64,000 nucleotides of DNA from an uncultured Bacillota bacterium (lineage in GTDB: Bacteria; Bacillota_I; Bacilli_A; RFN20; CAG-288): NCBI GenBank assembly GCA_949299015.1, contig CASFYT010000017.1, positions 39,588 through 103,587 of the forward strand. The letters are read 5' to 3'. The position numbers and the translations under genes were made by a program. The notes below the pieces were generated by a model. It was not told the origin of the DNA. It did no database searches and saw only the letters and a program-made list of their open reading frames with translations. The stretch's first letter is position 1; each line of letters begins with the position of its first letter. Below are positions 36,873 to 45,819 of the stretch, one piece after another.

Positions 36873-37661
36873 TCAAGCCAGGAAGATCGAGGCGAAGGAA
36901 AGGACGTTGTTGATCGTGTGGCCCAGGATGGGGACGGAGAGCTTTCCCGTCTTGGCGTAGGCAAAGCCGAGCACCGCTCCCGAACCGATGTAGCTCGGAA
37001 GGTTCATGAGCTCGTTGAGGACTCTTTCGAGCGTATATCCTTCGGCCTGTGCCGCATAGCCGAAGATTGCCGACCAGTCGAAGTGGATGAATCCGAAGAT
37101 CAGGGCCGAAAGAGCGATTCCAAGGATGCGGTTGTTCTTGCCAATCGTGTCGACAAGGCCGACTCGATATGTGAACTCCTCCAAAATAGGTCCAAAGATG
37201 GCAATAGGAAAAAACATCAAAACTGGCGCAGAAATAACAGTTTGATTGATGGAAAATTGATTATCGTTATCTCCATAGAAAGGGACGGCGAGGAACAAGA
37301 GGCTCAACAGATAGCTGAGGAGAATCATCCCGGCAAAGGTTGCGAGCGCATGGGTGTAGTTGCGCCAGTCCGCAAATTCCTTGAGGAATGCCAGGAAGGT
37401 CTTCTTCTGCAGGAAGAAGAGAAGGAGGAGAACGAGGGCGCAGGTGAGGAAGTAGGTCAGGAACATGACGGCAGCGTTGGCGAGGTCGAGGTCGGCGATC
37501 GTCGCAGCAAAGAGAAGGCTGACGGGAACGGAAAGGAACTGCAGGCCAAGGAATCCGATTGCGAAGAGCACGGTCTTGAACCAGAGGGGGAGTCCCTGGT
37601 TGAAGACGCTTTCCGGGAAGAAGACACGACGTTCGCCTGTATTGTTCTCGATGATTTCCAT
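36873..37661 (-). CDS. CPBP-family intramembrane metalloprotease
   Basis: A 262-residue membrane protein with about seven TM helices. The active-site motifs of CPBP (Abi/Rce1-like) proteases are present: LEEFTYR (EExxxR), FGFIHF (FxxxH) and HTINN. Members process prenylated or leader-bearing peptides, confer bacteriocin immunity or have unknown roles. It is transcribed with the TraX-like gene, from a promoter shared with a divergent giant protein gene. Confidence 0.9.
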   Translation of the reverse strand: MEIIENNTGERRVFFPESVFNQGLPLWFKTVLFAIGFLGLQFLSVPVSLLFAATIADLDLANAAVMFLTYFLTCALVLLLLFFLQKKTFLAFLKEFADWRNYTHALATFAGMILLSYLLSLLFLAVPFYGDNDNQFSINQTVISAPVLMFFPIAIFGPILEEFTYRVGLVDTIGKNNRILGIALSALIFGFIHFDWSAIFGYAAQAEGYTLERVLNELMNLPSYIGSGAVLGFAYAKTGKLSVPILGHTINNVLSFASIFLA

Positions 37662-37683
37662 AAGAGCCTCCCAAATATGGTTT

Positions 37684-37712
37684 ATTTTAAGGATTGATTA
37701 TTTTATAATCAA
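37684..37712 (-). promoter_or_regulatory. Predicted promoter of the CPBP-TraX operon
   Basis: On the minus strand TTGATT, a 17-base spacer and TAAAAT, 23 bases before the CPBP start region with GGGAGG. Confidence 0.7.
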
Positions 37713-37713
37713 T
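37693..37713. promoter_or_regulatory. Perfect 9-bp palindrome in the divergent promoter, candidate operator
   Basis: ATTGATTAT (37693-37701), three T and ATAATCAAT (37705-37713). It covers the -35 of the CPBP promoter and the -10 (TATAAT, 37704-37709) of the opposite gene, so a bound dimeric regulator could control both. Confidence 0.55.
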
Positions 37714-37736
37714 ATCGTGTACTAAGGAGATTTTCC

Positions 37737-40700
37737 ATGAGCCCTGAATTACTTTCAACCATCATGATCGCCCTCCTCGCCTTCTTGTTCTTTCTTACCT
37801 TTCTTGGCGTCCTTGCTGGTCTCATCAAGGGCTTGTACAAGACGGCCGTCAAGTCGCTGATCCTTGCCGCCCTCCTGGTCGTCTTTCTCTTTGTGACTCC
37901 ATCGATCTCCAATTCCGTCGGAAACATCGACCTCTCGAATTTCAATCTCTCCTTTTCGATCGGCGATGAAACGGTGGTCGTCACGACGATCCAGGAGACC
38001 TTGGCAAACGTCATCACCTCGACGGGACTGATCTCCCCGATGAACGGCATCTCCATCTACGAGACGGCCATCGCCTTGGCAAACTCCTTCCTCTCCTACG
38101 TCCTCTTTTTCGTCATGGTCCTTCTCACCCAGCTCTTCCTCTGGCTCTTCACGACGATCATCTACAACGGAATCTTTCGCTGGTTCCTTCCGGTCGAGAC
38201 GAAGAAGCAGCGACGCGAGCGAAAGCTCAAGAAGAAAGAAGAGCGCTATCTGACGGACGGCATCTATTTTTCCGAAATGGAGGAGGAACGGCAGCCGATC
38301 GTCGAAATCGATCCGGATGCCGAGCCTGGCTCGGCCTACGCAGAAGATTTCGAGGACGAAGAGGAGCCGGAGGAAACGGACGTCCGCACAGGAAAGAGGT
38401 GGCCCTTGCTTCGGATTCCAGGCGCCTTGCTGGGCGGCTGCGCCCAGTTCGTCCTCGCCGTTTCTCTTTTTGCCCCGTTCACGGCATTGGCGCGGACCGT
38501 CGTCGATCATCGGGAAACCTTCGAAAACATTCTCGCGCAGATGTTCCCGGAGCAGGCGGAGGACATTTCTTCCTATATCGACGTCATCGACAATTCCGCC
38601 TTCTTCCAGTTCATGGGCGTCGGGAACTTCGACACGGCGATGATGAACAAGGCGTCCCAGGTGACGATCGGTGGGCAGCGCGTGTCCTTCAACCAGATCC
38701 TCGCCTCCTCGTTGGACATCGCAAAGCCGCTTTTGGAGAGCGACGCGATTACCTTCGAGAGCGGATCCTTCAACATCACCGTCAATTATGCGAGACTGCT
38801 CGATAGCGCCATGGTCCATCAGCTGGTGGAAGGAATTCTGGCCAACCAGGTCCTGACTTCCCTTCTTCCTCCGCTGATCGACATCGGCATCCATTCCCTT
38901 TCCTCTTCCCTGCCGGTCGGGGACCTTGATTTTTCGGACATCGACTGGACCGATGAGATCACGGCGATCGACTCGGCCTATTCCTCCCTTTACCAGACCG
39001 GCCTTGTTTCGACTCTGTTCAGCAGCGATGGGACGGCTCTGACTCCGGACAATTTCTCCATTCCCGTCAATGAATGGAGCGACGAGGAATATGCGACGAA
39101 CGTTCAGCTCTATACCGAGGCGCTGGAGAAGCTGGGAGACATGGAGGTCCTTCAGAAGAACCTTCCTGTCGTCCTTTCGTCGCTCTCCTGGTCGCTGTAT
39201 TCGTCGGGCTACGACATCTTCCCGACCGACGTCGAGGCCTATGCCGACGTCGACTGGGGCCATGACCTTGCCTTGCTTGGCAAGTCGGTCCTGGCGCTCT
39301 GTCGGACGATGGATCTCTCTCTCTCGGCGAAGACGGACTTCACGAACCTCGGCGATACCGTCTTGGAAGAGATGCGGTCGACGGAAACCCTTGAGCAGCT
39401 CCGCCAGATCATCTTGGGCAGCGACCAGCCGACCAGCTTGGCTGAGGAGGGCCTGCTGGACATGGACCTCTTCGACGTCGTTTCCCTCTCCGGGACCCTC
39501 TATTCGACCTTGAATTCCGTCAGCGCCCTCCGTCCCTATCTTGCCGAAGTGGATTTCTCCCAATTCGAAACTCTTGGAAAGCAGGGACTGAAGGACGAAT
39601 TCCGCCTTTTCTTCGACATGGCCGAAATCCTCTTCGCGGAAGACAGTCCCATTCATATCGAGGATGGGCTCGACGGCATCGATTTCACGGATCCCCTCGT
39701 CTCCGAGACGTTCGTGGACATCCTGGACGTCGGCGAAGACTCGCGGGTCTTCACGGCCCTTTATCCGACCCTGATCCGGACGTTCCTCTTCGACACGACT
39801 CTCCAGATCGAGGACTATCTCTATGGTCTGACTCCCTACGACTTCAACTTCGAGGCGCCGGACTTTACGACGAACTTCAAGAAACTCGTGGGCTTGATGC
39901 CAGAACTCTACGACCTGTATACGTTGATGAGCGACGATTCCCTCTCGACGAAGGAGCAATTCTCTCAGCTCAATGCGGAGACCATTGGCAGCCTTCTGGA
40001 AATCGTGGCGACGTCCGACTTCTTCAACCCGGCCCAGTCTTCGGGAATCCATCCCGGATCGGCCGAGGGAAGAAACTTCAACGTCTACGTCGTGCTCAAG
40101 AACGTTCTCTCCCGGAATCTTTTCCAGGAGATCGGTTTCGTTCCTCCTGACGAAAGGGACGTCTCGGAAATCGTCTGGATGGGGACGGAAGGCCAGGGAG
40201 AAATCAATCGCCTGGTCTCCCTCATACAGTCGGCTCAGCAGAACATCGATTTCCTGCTGGATATGGAAAACGAGAAGGTCCAGGATCCCGAGGCCTTGAA
40301 GAGCATGCTCGACATGGGTTTCGAGAGCAAGCTTCTCGAGCCTTCGATCCTTTCCATCATCGACCAATCGATGAATTCCTTCCTGGAAGAGATGGGTATC
40401 CACAAGACCATCAATCAGATGCGGACCGAACTCTGGCGCGATGACACGGATGAAATCGTCGCTCTTCTGACCCTGATCCAGGAACTGGATCTGAATTCGG
40501 ACGATTTCTTCAACACGATGGATCCGGAGGTCTTCAATGCCTTGCTGACCACGCTCTATCGTACGAATTTCGTGGCTAATGCCTTCGGGACCCCGCTCGT
40601 GACCGGACAGGAAACCTACGTGGCGGAACAGAGGGATCGAAACTTCTCCGAATTCCTGATCTCCTTCCTCGAGCAGCAGGACCTCATGGGTCAGTTGGGT

Positions 40701-42692
40701 ATTGCAAACTTCAATCCGTCCCTTCTCTATGTGAGCGGCTATTCTCGCTCCACGTCGACGGCGACGATCGACGGAGAGGAGTATCTGGTCACGGCTTCGG
40801 GAGAGATTCGGGGTCTGACCGATCTCATGGAGCATATCCAGGACTACGGCATGGAGAACCTCGGAGGTGGAAACGTTCCGGCTGGTTTCCTGACTTCCTT
40901 CACCCCGGAAGCGCGGTCCAGCCGTCTGGTCCGTACCCTCATGGCCTTGTCCTTGGAGGACGTCCTTTCGAACCTCGAACTGGAACCGAACTATAAGTCG
41001 GCCGTGACGACGATCGATTCTTCCGTCCTGCTGGACCTTTCGGCCGATGAATTCCAGAACGAGATGGTCCTCTTCGACCATCTCTACGTCCTGTCGCAGC
41101 CGGATGAATCCGGGCAGACGCCCCTTTCGCAGATGCTGGGCAACCTTGTCATGCTCGACGATGCGACCCGCGAGGAATTCCAGTCTTTGCTGACTCAGAT
41201 CGGGAATTCCCGATTGATGACGACGAAGAAGGAAGGAACGAATGTCTCTCCGGTCAGCGAGCTCTTCAAGGAAACCTTCCTGAACAATGACATCAACGGG
41301 GCGAACCTGATGAAGCAGGTCACCCTGGCGGAGGACGACGGCCAATATGGCGCGTACTACGACGGCATCGTCGCGGAGATTGACGACTGGTCCTCGGAGA
41401 TGGAGAAGCTTTCGGAGTTCCTCGAACTCGCGGGGCAGCTTGGCCTGACTGCCGATACGCCTTTCAACCGCATCTTCCAGAACCCGGAGAACGAGGTGAC
41501 GGCGAAGGCCCTGCTTCAGCTTCTGAATCGTTCCCAACTCTTCCATCGCCTTCCCATCTACACTTTCGAGTCGAATATCGACGATCCGGACCTGACGGAC
41601 AACCTGGCCTCCCTCTTCGTCGACCCGGCCGATCCGAGTCGTACCAACGACATCGAATACTATGTCCACCTGACGACTTCGGACGAGGACGTTGCTTTCT
41701 GGGATAACGAAATCGACTACGGTGTCTCCCTGCTCTTCGAAGTCAGCGAGTACATGATTGGCGGGTTCAACGGGGCGGCCTTTGCGGACGGAAAGGTGGA
41801 TCTGTCGATCCTCTATTCCATCGGCAACATGGAATTGCTCCGTGACGTCCGCTCCTATCTTGTCTACAATCTGATCCTTCAGACGGCCAACGCGGATGTC
41901 TCAGCGGAGACGGTCGATTCAATCTTCCTCGATCGGCAGACCTACGGAGCGAATCCGAACGCCTCCCGCATCGAACGCCTCTTCTTCTCCAATCCGGACC
42001 TCCTTGACGGGACGGGAAAGATGGCCAAGGCGAGGACGCTTGCGGACATTCAGTCGATTCAGTCGGTTCTCAACCAGATTCTCCAGAATCTGGATGTCGC
42101 TTTGGACGGAGACCTGCAGTCGATTGCCGACCTCTTCTCGTTTGAGTCTCTTACGGAGAGCTGTTTCTACGAATTCGAAGGAGAGATGCATCGCAGTCTC
42201 CTGGCTTCCGAAATCGTTGCCGGCCTGATTCAGATCGTCTTCCAACAGAATACGATTTGGGACCAGATCCCTGGTGGCCTTCCGATCGAAATCGATCCGA
42301 GCCTGCTCTACGGCGACCTCGATGCGGGCTGGAATCAAGGCATTCAGTATCCGCTGGTCAACCCCGTCGAGGGAAGGGCGTTGGACGGTGTCATCGAATT
42401 GACGGCAGGCCTGCAGCAGTCGGGCTCGACCTCGATGGACGTGGCGACTGTCCGCAACATTCTTGATTCCTTCTCGATCGACCGCAGCGACGCCTCCGTC
42501 GCCTACAGCACCTTTGCCGCTTCTGCCGACTATCGGAATCTCTTCAACGCCCGCATCGTCTCTTCCGACGCTGTCGCCTCCCTGCTTGGCACTCTTCTGG
42601 TGACGGAGGAGGGACAGACGCCCTTCTTCCTTGCTTCCCGGATGGACGGCTTCTCCTACCTGGAAAGTCCCTATTCCGCCCTTCTTGACTGA
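37737..42692 (+). CDS. Giant CvpA-like membrane-anchored surface protein
   Basis: A 1651-residue protein. The first about 250 residues resemble the CvpA family: TM1 at about 8-30, a short basic turn (IKGLYKTAVK), TM2 about 38-57, an outer loop, TM3 about 112-143, a basic then acidic cytoplasmic insert (TKKQRRERKLKKKEER and an Asp/Glu-rich run) and TM4 about 225-250. The positive-inside rule puts both ends outside. The remaining about 1400 residues are acidic, rich in Ser, Thr, Asp and Leu, nearly lack Cys and have no recognised fold; no LPXTG motif is present. The ATG follows AAGGAGA. Function unknown; a surface or envelope role is inferred. Confidence 0.85.
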   Translation: MSPELLSTIMIALLAFLFFLTFLGVLAGLIKGLYKTAVKSLILAALLVVFLFVTPSISNSVGNIDLSNFNLSFSIGDETVVVTTIQETLANVITSTGLISPMNGISIYETAIALANSFLSYVLFFVMVLLTQLFLWLFTTIIYNGIFRWFLPVETKKQRRERKLKKKEERYLTDGIYFSEMEEERQPIVEIDPDAEPGSAYAEDFEDEEEPEETDVRTGKRWPLLRIPGALLGGCAQFVLAVSLFAPFTALARTVVDHRETFENILAQMFPEQAEDISSYIDVIDNSAFFQFMGVGNFDTAMMNKASQVTIGGQRVSFNQILASSLDIAKPLLESDAITFESGSFNITVNYARLLDSAMVHQLVEGILANQVLTSLLPPLIDIGIHSLSSSLPVGDLDFSDIDWTDEITAIDSAYSSLYQTGLVSTLFSSDGTALTPDNFSIPVNEWSDEEYATNVQLYTEALEKLGDMEVLQKNLPVVLSSLSWSLYSSGYDIFPTDVEAYADVDWGHDLALLGKSVLALCRTMDLSLSAKTDFTNLGDTVLEEMRSTETLEQLRQIILGSDQPTSLAEEGLLDMDLFDVVSLSGTLYSTLNSVSALRPYLAEVDFSQFETLGKQGLKDEFRLFFDMAEILFAEDSPIHIEDGLDGIDFTDPLVSETFVDILDVGEDSRVFTALYPTLIRTFLFDTTLQIEDYLYGLTPYDFNFEAPDFTTNFKKLVGLMPELYDLYTLMSDDSLSTKEQFSQLNAETIGSLLEIVATSDFFNPAQSSGIHPGSAEGRNFNVYVVLKNVLSRNLFQEIGFVPPDERDVSEIVWMGTEGQGEINRLVSLIQSAQQNIDFLLDMENEKVQDPEALKSMLDMGFESKLLEPSILSIIDQSMNSFLEEMGIHKTINQMRTELWRDDTDEIVALLTLIQELDLNSDDFFNTMDPEVFNALLTTLYRTNFVANAFGTPLVTGQETYVAEQRDRNFSEFLISFLEQQDLMGQLGIANFNPSLLYVSGYSRSTSTATIDGEEYLVTASGEIRGLTDLMEHIQDYGMENLGGGNVPAGFLTSFTPEARSSRLVRTLMALSLEDVLSNLELEPNYKSAVTTIDSSVLLDLSADEFQNEMVLFDHLYVLSQPDESGQTPLSQMLGNLVMLDDATREEFQSLLTQIGNSRLMTTKKEGTNVSPVSELFKETFLNNDINGANLMKQVTLAEDDGQYGAYYDGIVAEIDDWSSEMEKLSEFLELAGQLGLTADTPFNRIFQNPENEVTAKALLQLLNRSQLFHRLPIYTFESNIDDPDLTDNLASLFVDPADPSRTNDIEYYVHLTTSDEDVAFWDNEIDYGVSLLFEVSEYMIGGFNGAAFADGKVDLSILYSIGNMELLRDVRSYLVYNLILQTANADVSAETVDSIFLDRQTYGANPNASRIERLFFSNPDLLDGTGKMAKARTLADIQSIQSVLNQILQNLDVALDGDLQSIADLFSFESLTESCFYEFEGEMHRSLLASEIVAGLIQIVFQQNTIWDQIPGGLPIEIDPSLLYGDLDAGWNQGIQYPLVNPVEGRALDGVIELTAGLQQSGSTSMDVATVRNILDSFSIDRSDASVAYSTFAASADYRNLFNARIVSSDAVASLLGTLLVTEEGQTPFFLASRMDGFSYLESPYSALLD

Positions 42693-42707
42693 CGGATACG
42701 TCCGCCC

Positions 42708-43424
42708 ATGAAATTTCATACTGAGCTGGATATCCTCTACGAAGACCACCTCTGCCTAGTCGTGAACAAGCCTTCCAAGCTTCTCACGATCAAGACGAAC
42801 GACCCGAAGACCTTTTCGCGAAACCTCTATCATCAGGTCTACGAATACCTTGCCCATCGTCGAGAACGGCCCTTCATTGTCCATCGGCTCGATTTTGAGA
42901 CGAGCGGAATTTTGATTTTCGCCAAGTCTCCGGCGATGAAGGAACGCCTCCAGAAGGCCTTCGAGGAACGAAGGGTCCTGCGCCTATACGAATGCGTGGT
43001 GAGGGAGAAGATTCCCTGCGGAAAGACGTTTCGTACTCGTCTCTGTCTTTCCGAGAATCGCAACAGTTTCCGTGTCTATCGCGATGAACATGGCCGTGAG
43101 GCGATTACGCTGTTCCAAAGCCAGGTCGCTCTCTCCATCGGTACGGGACTGAAGGTTCAAATCGAGACGGGGCGAAAGAATCAGATCCGTCTGAGCTGTC
43201 TGGAGAATCATTGGACGCTGATTGGCGACAAACGATATTCCGGTGATAGTGCAAGAAGAATGTATCTAAATGCATATTGTCTTTCCTTTCCACAGGATAT
43301 CGGATTACAGCAGTGTTCTTTTCGTATACCGACCTTATGGATCGAAGACAAAATGTGCAATCCGATTTCCCTTGGCGAGGGGAGACAAGGACATTCTCTG
43401 GACGGAGCGAAGCGGTCGAGATGA
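42708..43424 (+). CDS. RluA-family pseudouridine synthase
   Basis: A 238-residue pseudouridine synthase. The catalytic Asp is in HRLDFETSGIL and the later GRKNQIRL matches the family GRxHQIR block (His replaced by Asn here). The N-terminal S4 domain of RluC/RluD is missing, and the protein is compact. The target RNA is unknown. It follows the giant protein by 15 bases and overlaps the YigZ-like gene by four. Confidence 0.9.
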   Translation: MKFHTELDILYEDHLCLVVNKPSKLLTIKTNDPKTFSRNLYHQVYEYLAHRRERPFIVHRLDFETSGILIFAKSPAMKERLQKAFEERRVLRLYECVVREKIPCGKTFRTRLCLSENRNSFRVYRDEHGREAITLFQSQVALSIGTGLKVQIETGRKNQIRLSCLENHWTLIGDKRYSGDSARRMYLNAYCLSFPQDIGLQQCSFRIPTLWIEDKMCNPISLGEGRQGHSLDGAKRSR

Positions 43425-43783
43425 AGAAACTGTTGGAAAAGGAATATGTCGAAAAGCGGTCCCGTTTCCTGCTTTTCGTATATGAAGTCGATGGCGAAGA
43501 GGACTTCCTAAAGACGTTCGATTGCCTCGCGAAGGAGCACGGCAAGGCGCGACATATCCTCCGCTGTGCGCGCTACCGCAATCGCTATGGCGTTCCGGAA
43601 ACCACGTTCTCGGAGGATCGCGAACCGGTGAACGCCATGCATCGTCTGGCTCAGCTTTTCGAGCGCAAGTCGATCGTTGGCCATGCCGTTTTCGTCGTCC
43701 GCTATTTCGGGGGCACGAAGCTTGGCGCAAGCCATCTGGACCACGTTTACTTTTCCCTTGCCTCTCTGGCGCTGACGCTCTGA
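43421..43783 (+). CDS. YigZ/IMPACT-family N-terminal domain protein, half length
   Basis: A 120-residue protein matching the N-terminal half of YigZ (UPF0029): EKRSRFLLFVYEV, ARHILRCARYRN and the hallmark VVRYFGGTKLGASHL. YigZ proteins are usually about 200 residues with a second ferredoxin-like domain, which is absent; the frame ends soon after the hallmark. The conserved SDDGEPxGTAG segment is degraded to SEDREPVNAMH. Start at 43421 overlaps the upstream stop (ATGA). It may be a reduced but functional form or a decaying gene. Confidence 0.75.
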   Translation: MKKLLEKEYVEKRSRFLLFVYEVDGEEDFLKTFDCLAKEHGKARHILRCARYRNRYGVPETTFSEDREPVNAMHRLAQLFERKSIVGHAVFVVRYFGGTKLGASHLDHVYFSLASLALTL

Positions 43784-43793
43784 TGCGAGGCGT

Positions 43794-43822
43794 TTGTCTT
43801 CTCGTCCATCCGTGGTTATAAT
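43794..43822 (+). promoter_or_regulatory. Promoter of the hydrogenase operon
   Basis: TTGTCT (43794-43799), a 17-base spacer and TATAAT (43817-43822). The leader is about 30 bases with AGAAAGG before the GTG. Confidence 0.78.
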
Positions 43823-43859
43823 TGTAACGAAATACAATATATAGAAAGGCCTATTCAAA

Positions 43860-45008
43860 GTGGAAAATGTAACGGCTCGGCCCATGAAGAAGATTGAAGT
43901 CTCTCAAGTCGAGGAGCTGCTCAAGGACGAGAGCAAGGTCGTCATCGTGCAGACGGCTCCCTCCGTCCGCGTCTCGCTTGGCGAGATGTTCGGAGGTTCC
44001 GTCGGCGAGGTTGTCACCGGCAAGATGGTGTCGGCCCTTCGACTGTTGGGGTTCCGCTATGTCTTCGACACCGACTTCGGTGCCGACATCACGATTTGGG
44101 AGGAAGCGATGGAGTTTCTTCGTCGTGTTCAACGGGGTGGGCCCTACCCTCAGTTCAATTCCTGCTGCATCGGTTGGCTCAGCTTTGCCGATCGCACGTT
44201 CCATGACTTCTTCTCGAAGGGCTTGATTTCCACGGTCAAGTCCCCGATCGGTTGCCTGGGATCCGTTGCGAAGACCTTCTTTGCCAATAAGCTTGGCATC
44301 GATCCGCAGAACGTCATCGTCGTAGCGGTCGTTCCCTGCATCCTCAAGAAGAACGAAAATGCCCTTCCCTACAACAAGACGAACGGATACTTCGACGTCG
44401 ACTATTGCTGGACGACGAAGGACCTTGGAAACCTGCTTTCGGAACGCGGCATCGATTTCGCCTCGCTTCCGGATTCGGATTTCGACAATCCGTTGGGGGA
44501 GTCGACGGGAGGAGGAACGATCTTCGGTCGTTCCGGAGGCGTCCTGGAGGCCATTATCCGCACGGCAATCTATTATGACCGACAGTCCGTGGACGCCAGC
44601 GACGTCGTCTTTTCCCAGGGAAGTCTCTCTCCCGACATCCAGGAGTGCCACTTCCGGCTTGCGGGGCAGGATCTCTCCGCCTGTCACTGCGGAATGCAGG
44701 GGGCGCGCCTCTTGGCTAACCTGGCGAAGGATGGGAAGTGTCCCTACCACTTCGTCGAGGTCATGGCCTGCCCTGGCGGCTGCATCATGGGAGCCGGACA
44801 GCCGATGCACCTTCCCGCCGAAGGAATCAGCCCTCTCGAGGTCCGTCGGTTGCGTTCGGCGAACCTGAACGCCATCGATCATGGTCAGGAGATTCGGGTT
44901 TCGGCCCTCAATCCTTCGGTGAAGAAGGTCTACGATGCAATCTATGACGGCAAAGCGGGCTCGGAAAAGGCTGAGCACGCCCTTCACAGGAGGTATGAAA
45001 ATGCCTGA
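43860..45008 (+). CDS. Minimal [FeFe] hydrogenase catalytic protein
   Basis: A 382-residue H-cluster-domain protein that would interconvert protons and H2. All ligand motifs are present: SCCIGW (Cys102 proton relay, Cys103 ligand), VPCILKKNE (Cys160, Lys163, Glu166) and EVMACPGGCIMGAGQP (Cys304, Cys308). The start VVIVQTAPSVRVSLGEMFG and the end NPSVKKVYDAIY match the family. There is no N-terminal ferredoxin-like domain, so it relies on an external electron donor. Several L1 and L2 residues differ from the CpI consensus (TSCCPxW, MPCTSKK). The start is a GTG with AGAAAGG ten bases upstream; an ATG at 43884 is possible. The maturases HydE, HydF and HydG are not in the window. It overlaps the Mrp gene by eight bases. 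Confidence 0.93.
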   Translation: MENVTARPMKKIEVSQVEELLKDESKVVIVQTAPSVRVSLGEMFGGSVGEVVTGKMVSALRLLGFRYVFDTDFGADITIWEEAMEFLRRVQRGGPYPQFNSCCIGWLSFADRTFHDFFSKGLISTVKSPIGCLGSVAKTFFANKLGIDPQNVIVVAVVPCILKKNENALPYNKTNGYFDVDYCWTTKDLGNLLSERGIDFASLPDSDFDNPLGESTGGGTIFGRSGGVLEAIIRTAIYYDRQSVDASDVVFSQGSLSPDIQECHFRLAGQDLSACHCGMQGARLLANLAKDGKCPYHFVEVMACPGGCIMGAGQPMHLPAEGISPLEVRRLRSANLNAIDHGQEIRVSALNPSVKKVYDAIYDGKAGSEKAEHALHRRYENA

Positions 45009-45819
45009 GTCCAACGTGGATTCCGCCAAGGCCCCCTACCTTCCGAAGACTTCGCCGTGCGAAAAGGCACGGATTGGACATGCCGTCGCCGTCCTTTCAG
45101 GAAAAGGCGGTGTCGGAAAGTCCTTCACGACCTGCTATCTGGCCGTCCTGCTTTCTCGGATGGGAAAGAAGGTTGCCATCCTCGACGCCGACATCACGGG
45201 TCCCTCGATTCCTCGGGCCTTCGGCGTGAAAGGGCCTGTCGTCGGGGCCGGCGCCTATTTCTATCCCGTCTCCTCGAAGGCGGGGGTTCAGGTCATGTCG
45301 TCCAATCTCCTCCTTCCCCATCCCGATGATCCCATCGTCTGGCGCGGTCCGATGCTTTCGACCCTGATCGAACAGTTCTATAGCGAGGTGGTCTGGGATT
45401 GCGACTATCTCCTGATCGACATGCCTCCTGGCACGGCGGACGTCACATTGACGATCTTCCAGAAGATTCCGCTTTCCAGTGCCATTCTCGTTGGGACTCC
45501 GCAAGGGCTTGTCGACATGATCGTCGAGAAATCTGCCAAGATGGCCGAGCTTCTCTCCATTCCGCTTCTTTCCCTCGTCGAAAACATGGCCTATGTCCAA
45601 TGCCCGGATTGCGGACGGAGGATCGACATTTACGGGAAGCCGGATTTTTCCTTGACGAAGAGGCACGGCATTCCCGTCTTCGAGGAAGTCCCCTTCGACG
45701 AGAAGATCGCGCAGGCCATGGATGCAGGAGAAATCGAGGCCTTTGAGGGAAACTATCTCGGCCGAACGGCACAGGCCATCGTCGATGCGGCGGAAGCGAG
45801 CGAAGCCTTGAAACGATGA
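45001..45819 (+). CDS. Mrp/NBP35-family Fe-S carrier ATPase
   Basis: A 272-residue P-loop ATPase of the Mrp/ApbC/NBP35 group that loads or transfers Fe-S clusters. Deviant Walker A SGKGGVGKSFTT, DADITGPSIPR, the LIDMPPGTADVTLT block and the cluster-binding CPDCGRRI (CxxC) are seen. No N-terminal MIP18 domain is present. The ATG at 45001 follows AGGAGGT inside the hydrogenase end, so the two are co-translated; a role in supplying Fe-S clusters to the hydrogenase is inferred. Confidence 0.93.
   Translation: MPESNVDSAKAPYLPKTSPCEKARIGHAVAVLSGKGGVGKSFTTCYLAVLLSRMGKKVAILDADITGPSIPRAFGVKGPVVGAGAYFYPVSSKAGVQVMSSNLLLPHPDDPIVWRGPMLSTLIEQFYSEVVWDCDYLLIDMPPGTADVTLTIFQKIPLSSAILVGTPQGLVDMIVEKSAKMAELLSIPLLSLVENMAYVQCPDCGRRIDIYGKPDFSLTKRHGIPVFEEVPFDEKIAQAMDAGEIEAFEGNYLGRTAQAIVDAAEASEALKR

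Noticed and set aside
37755..41669. A 1304-codon open frame on the minus strand opposite the giant CvpA-like gene
   Set aside because: Its translation is low-complexity Arg/Glu/Asp/Val, it lacks a ribosome site, and it mirrors the codon bias of the plus-strand gene, which has clear TM segments and a promoter.
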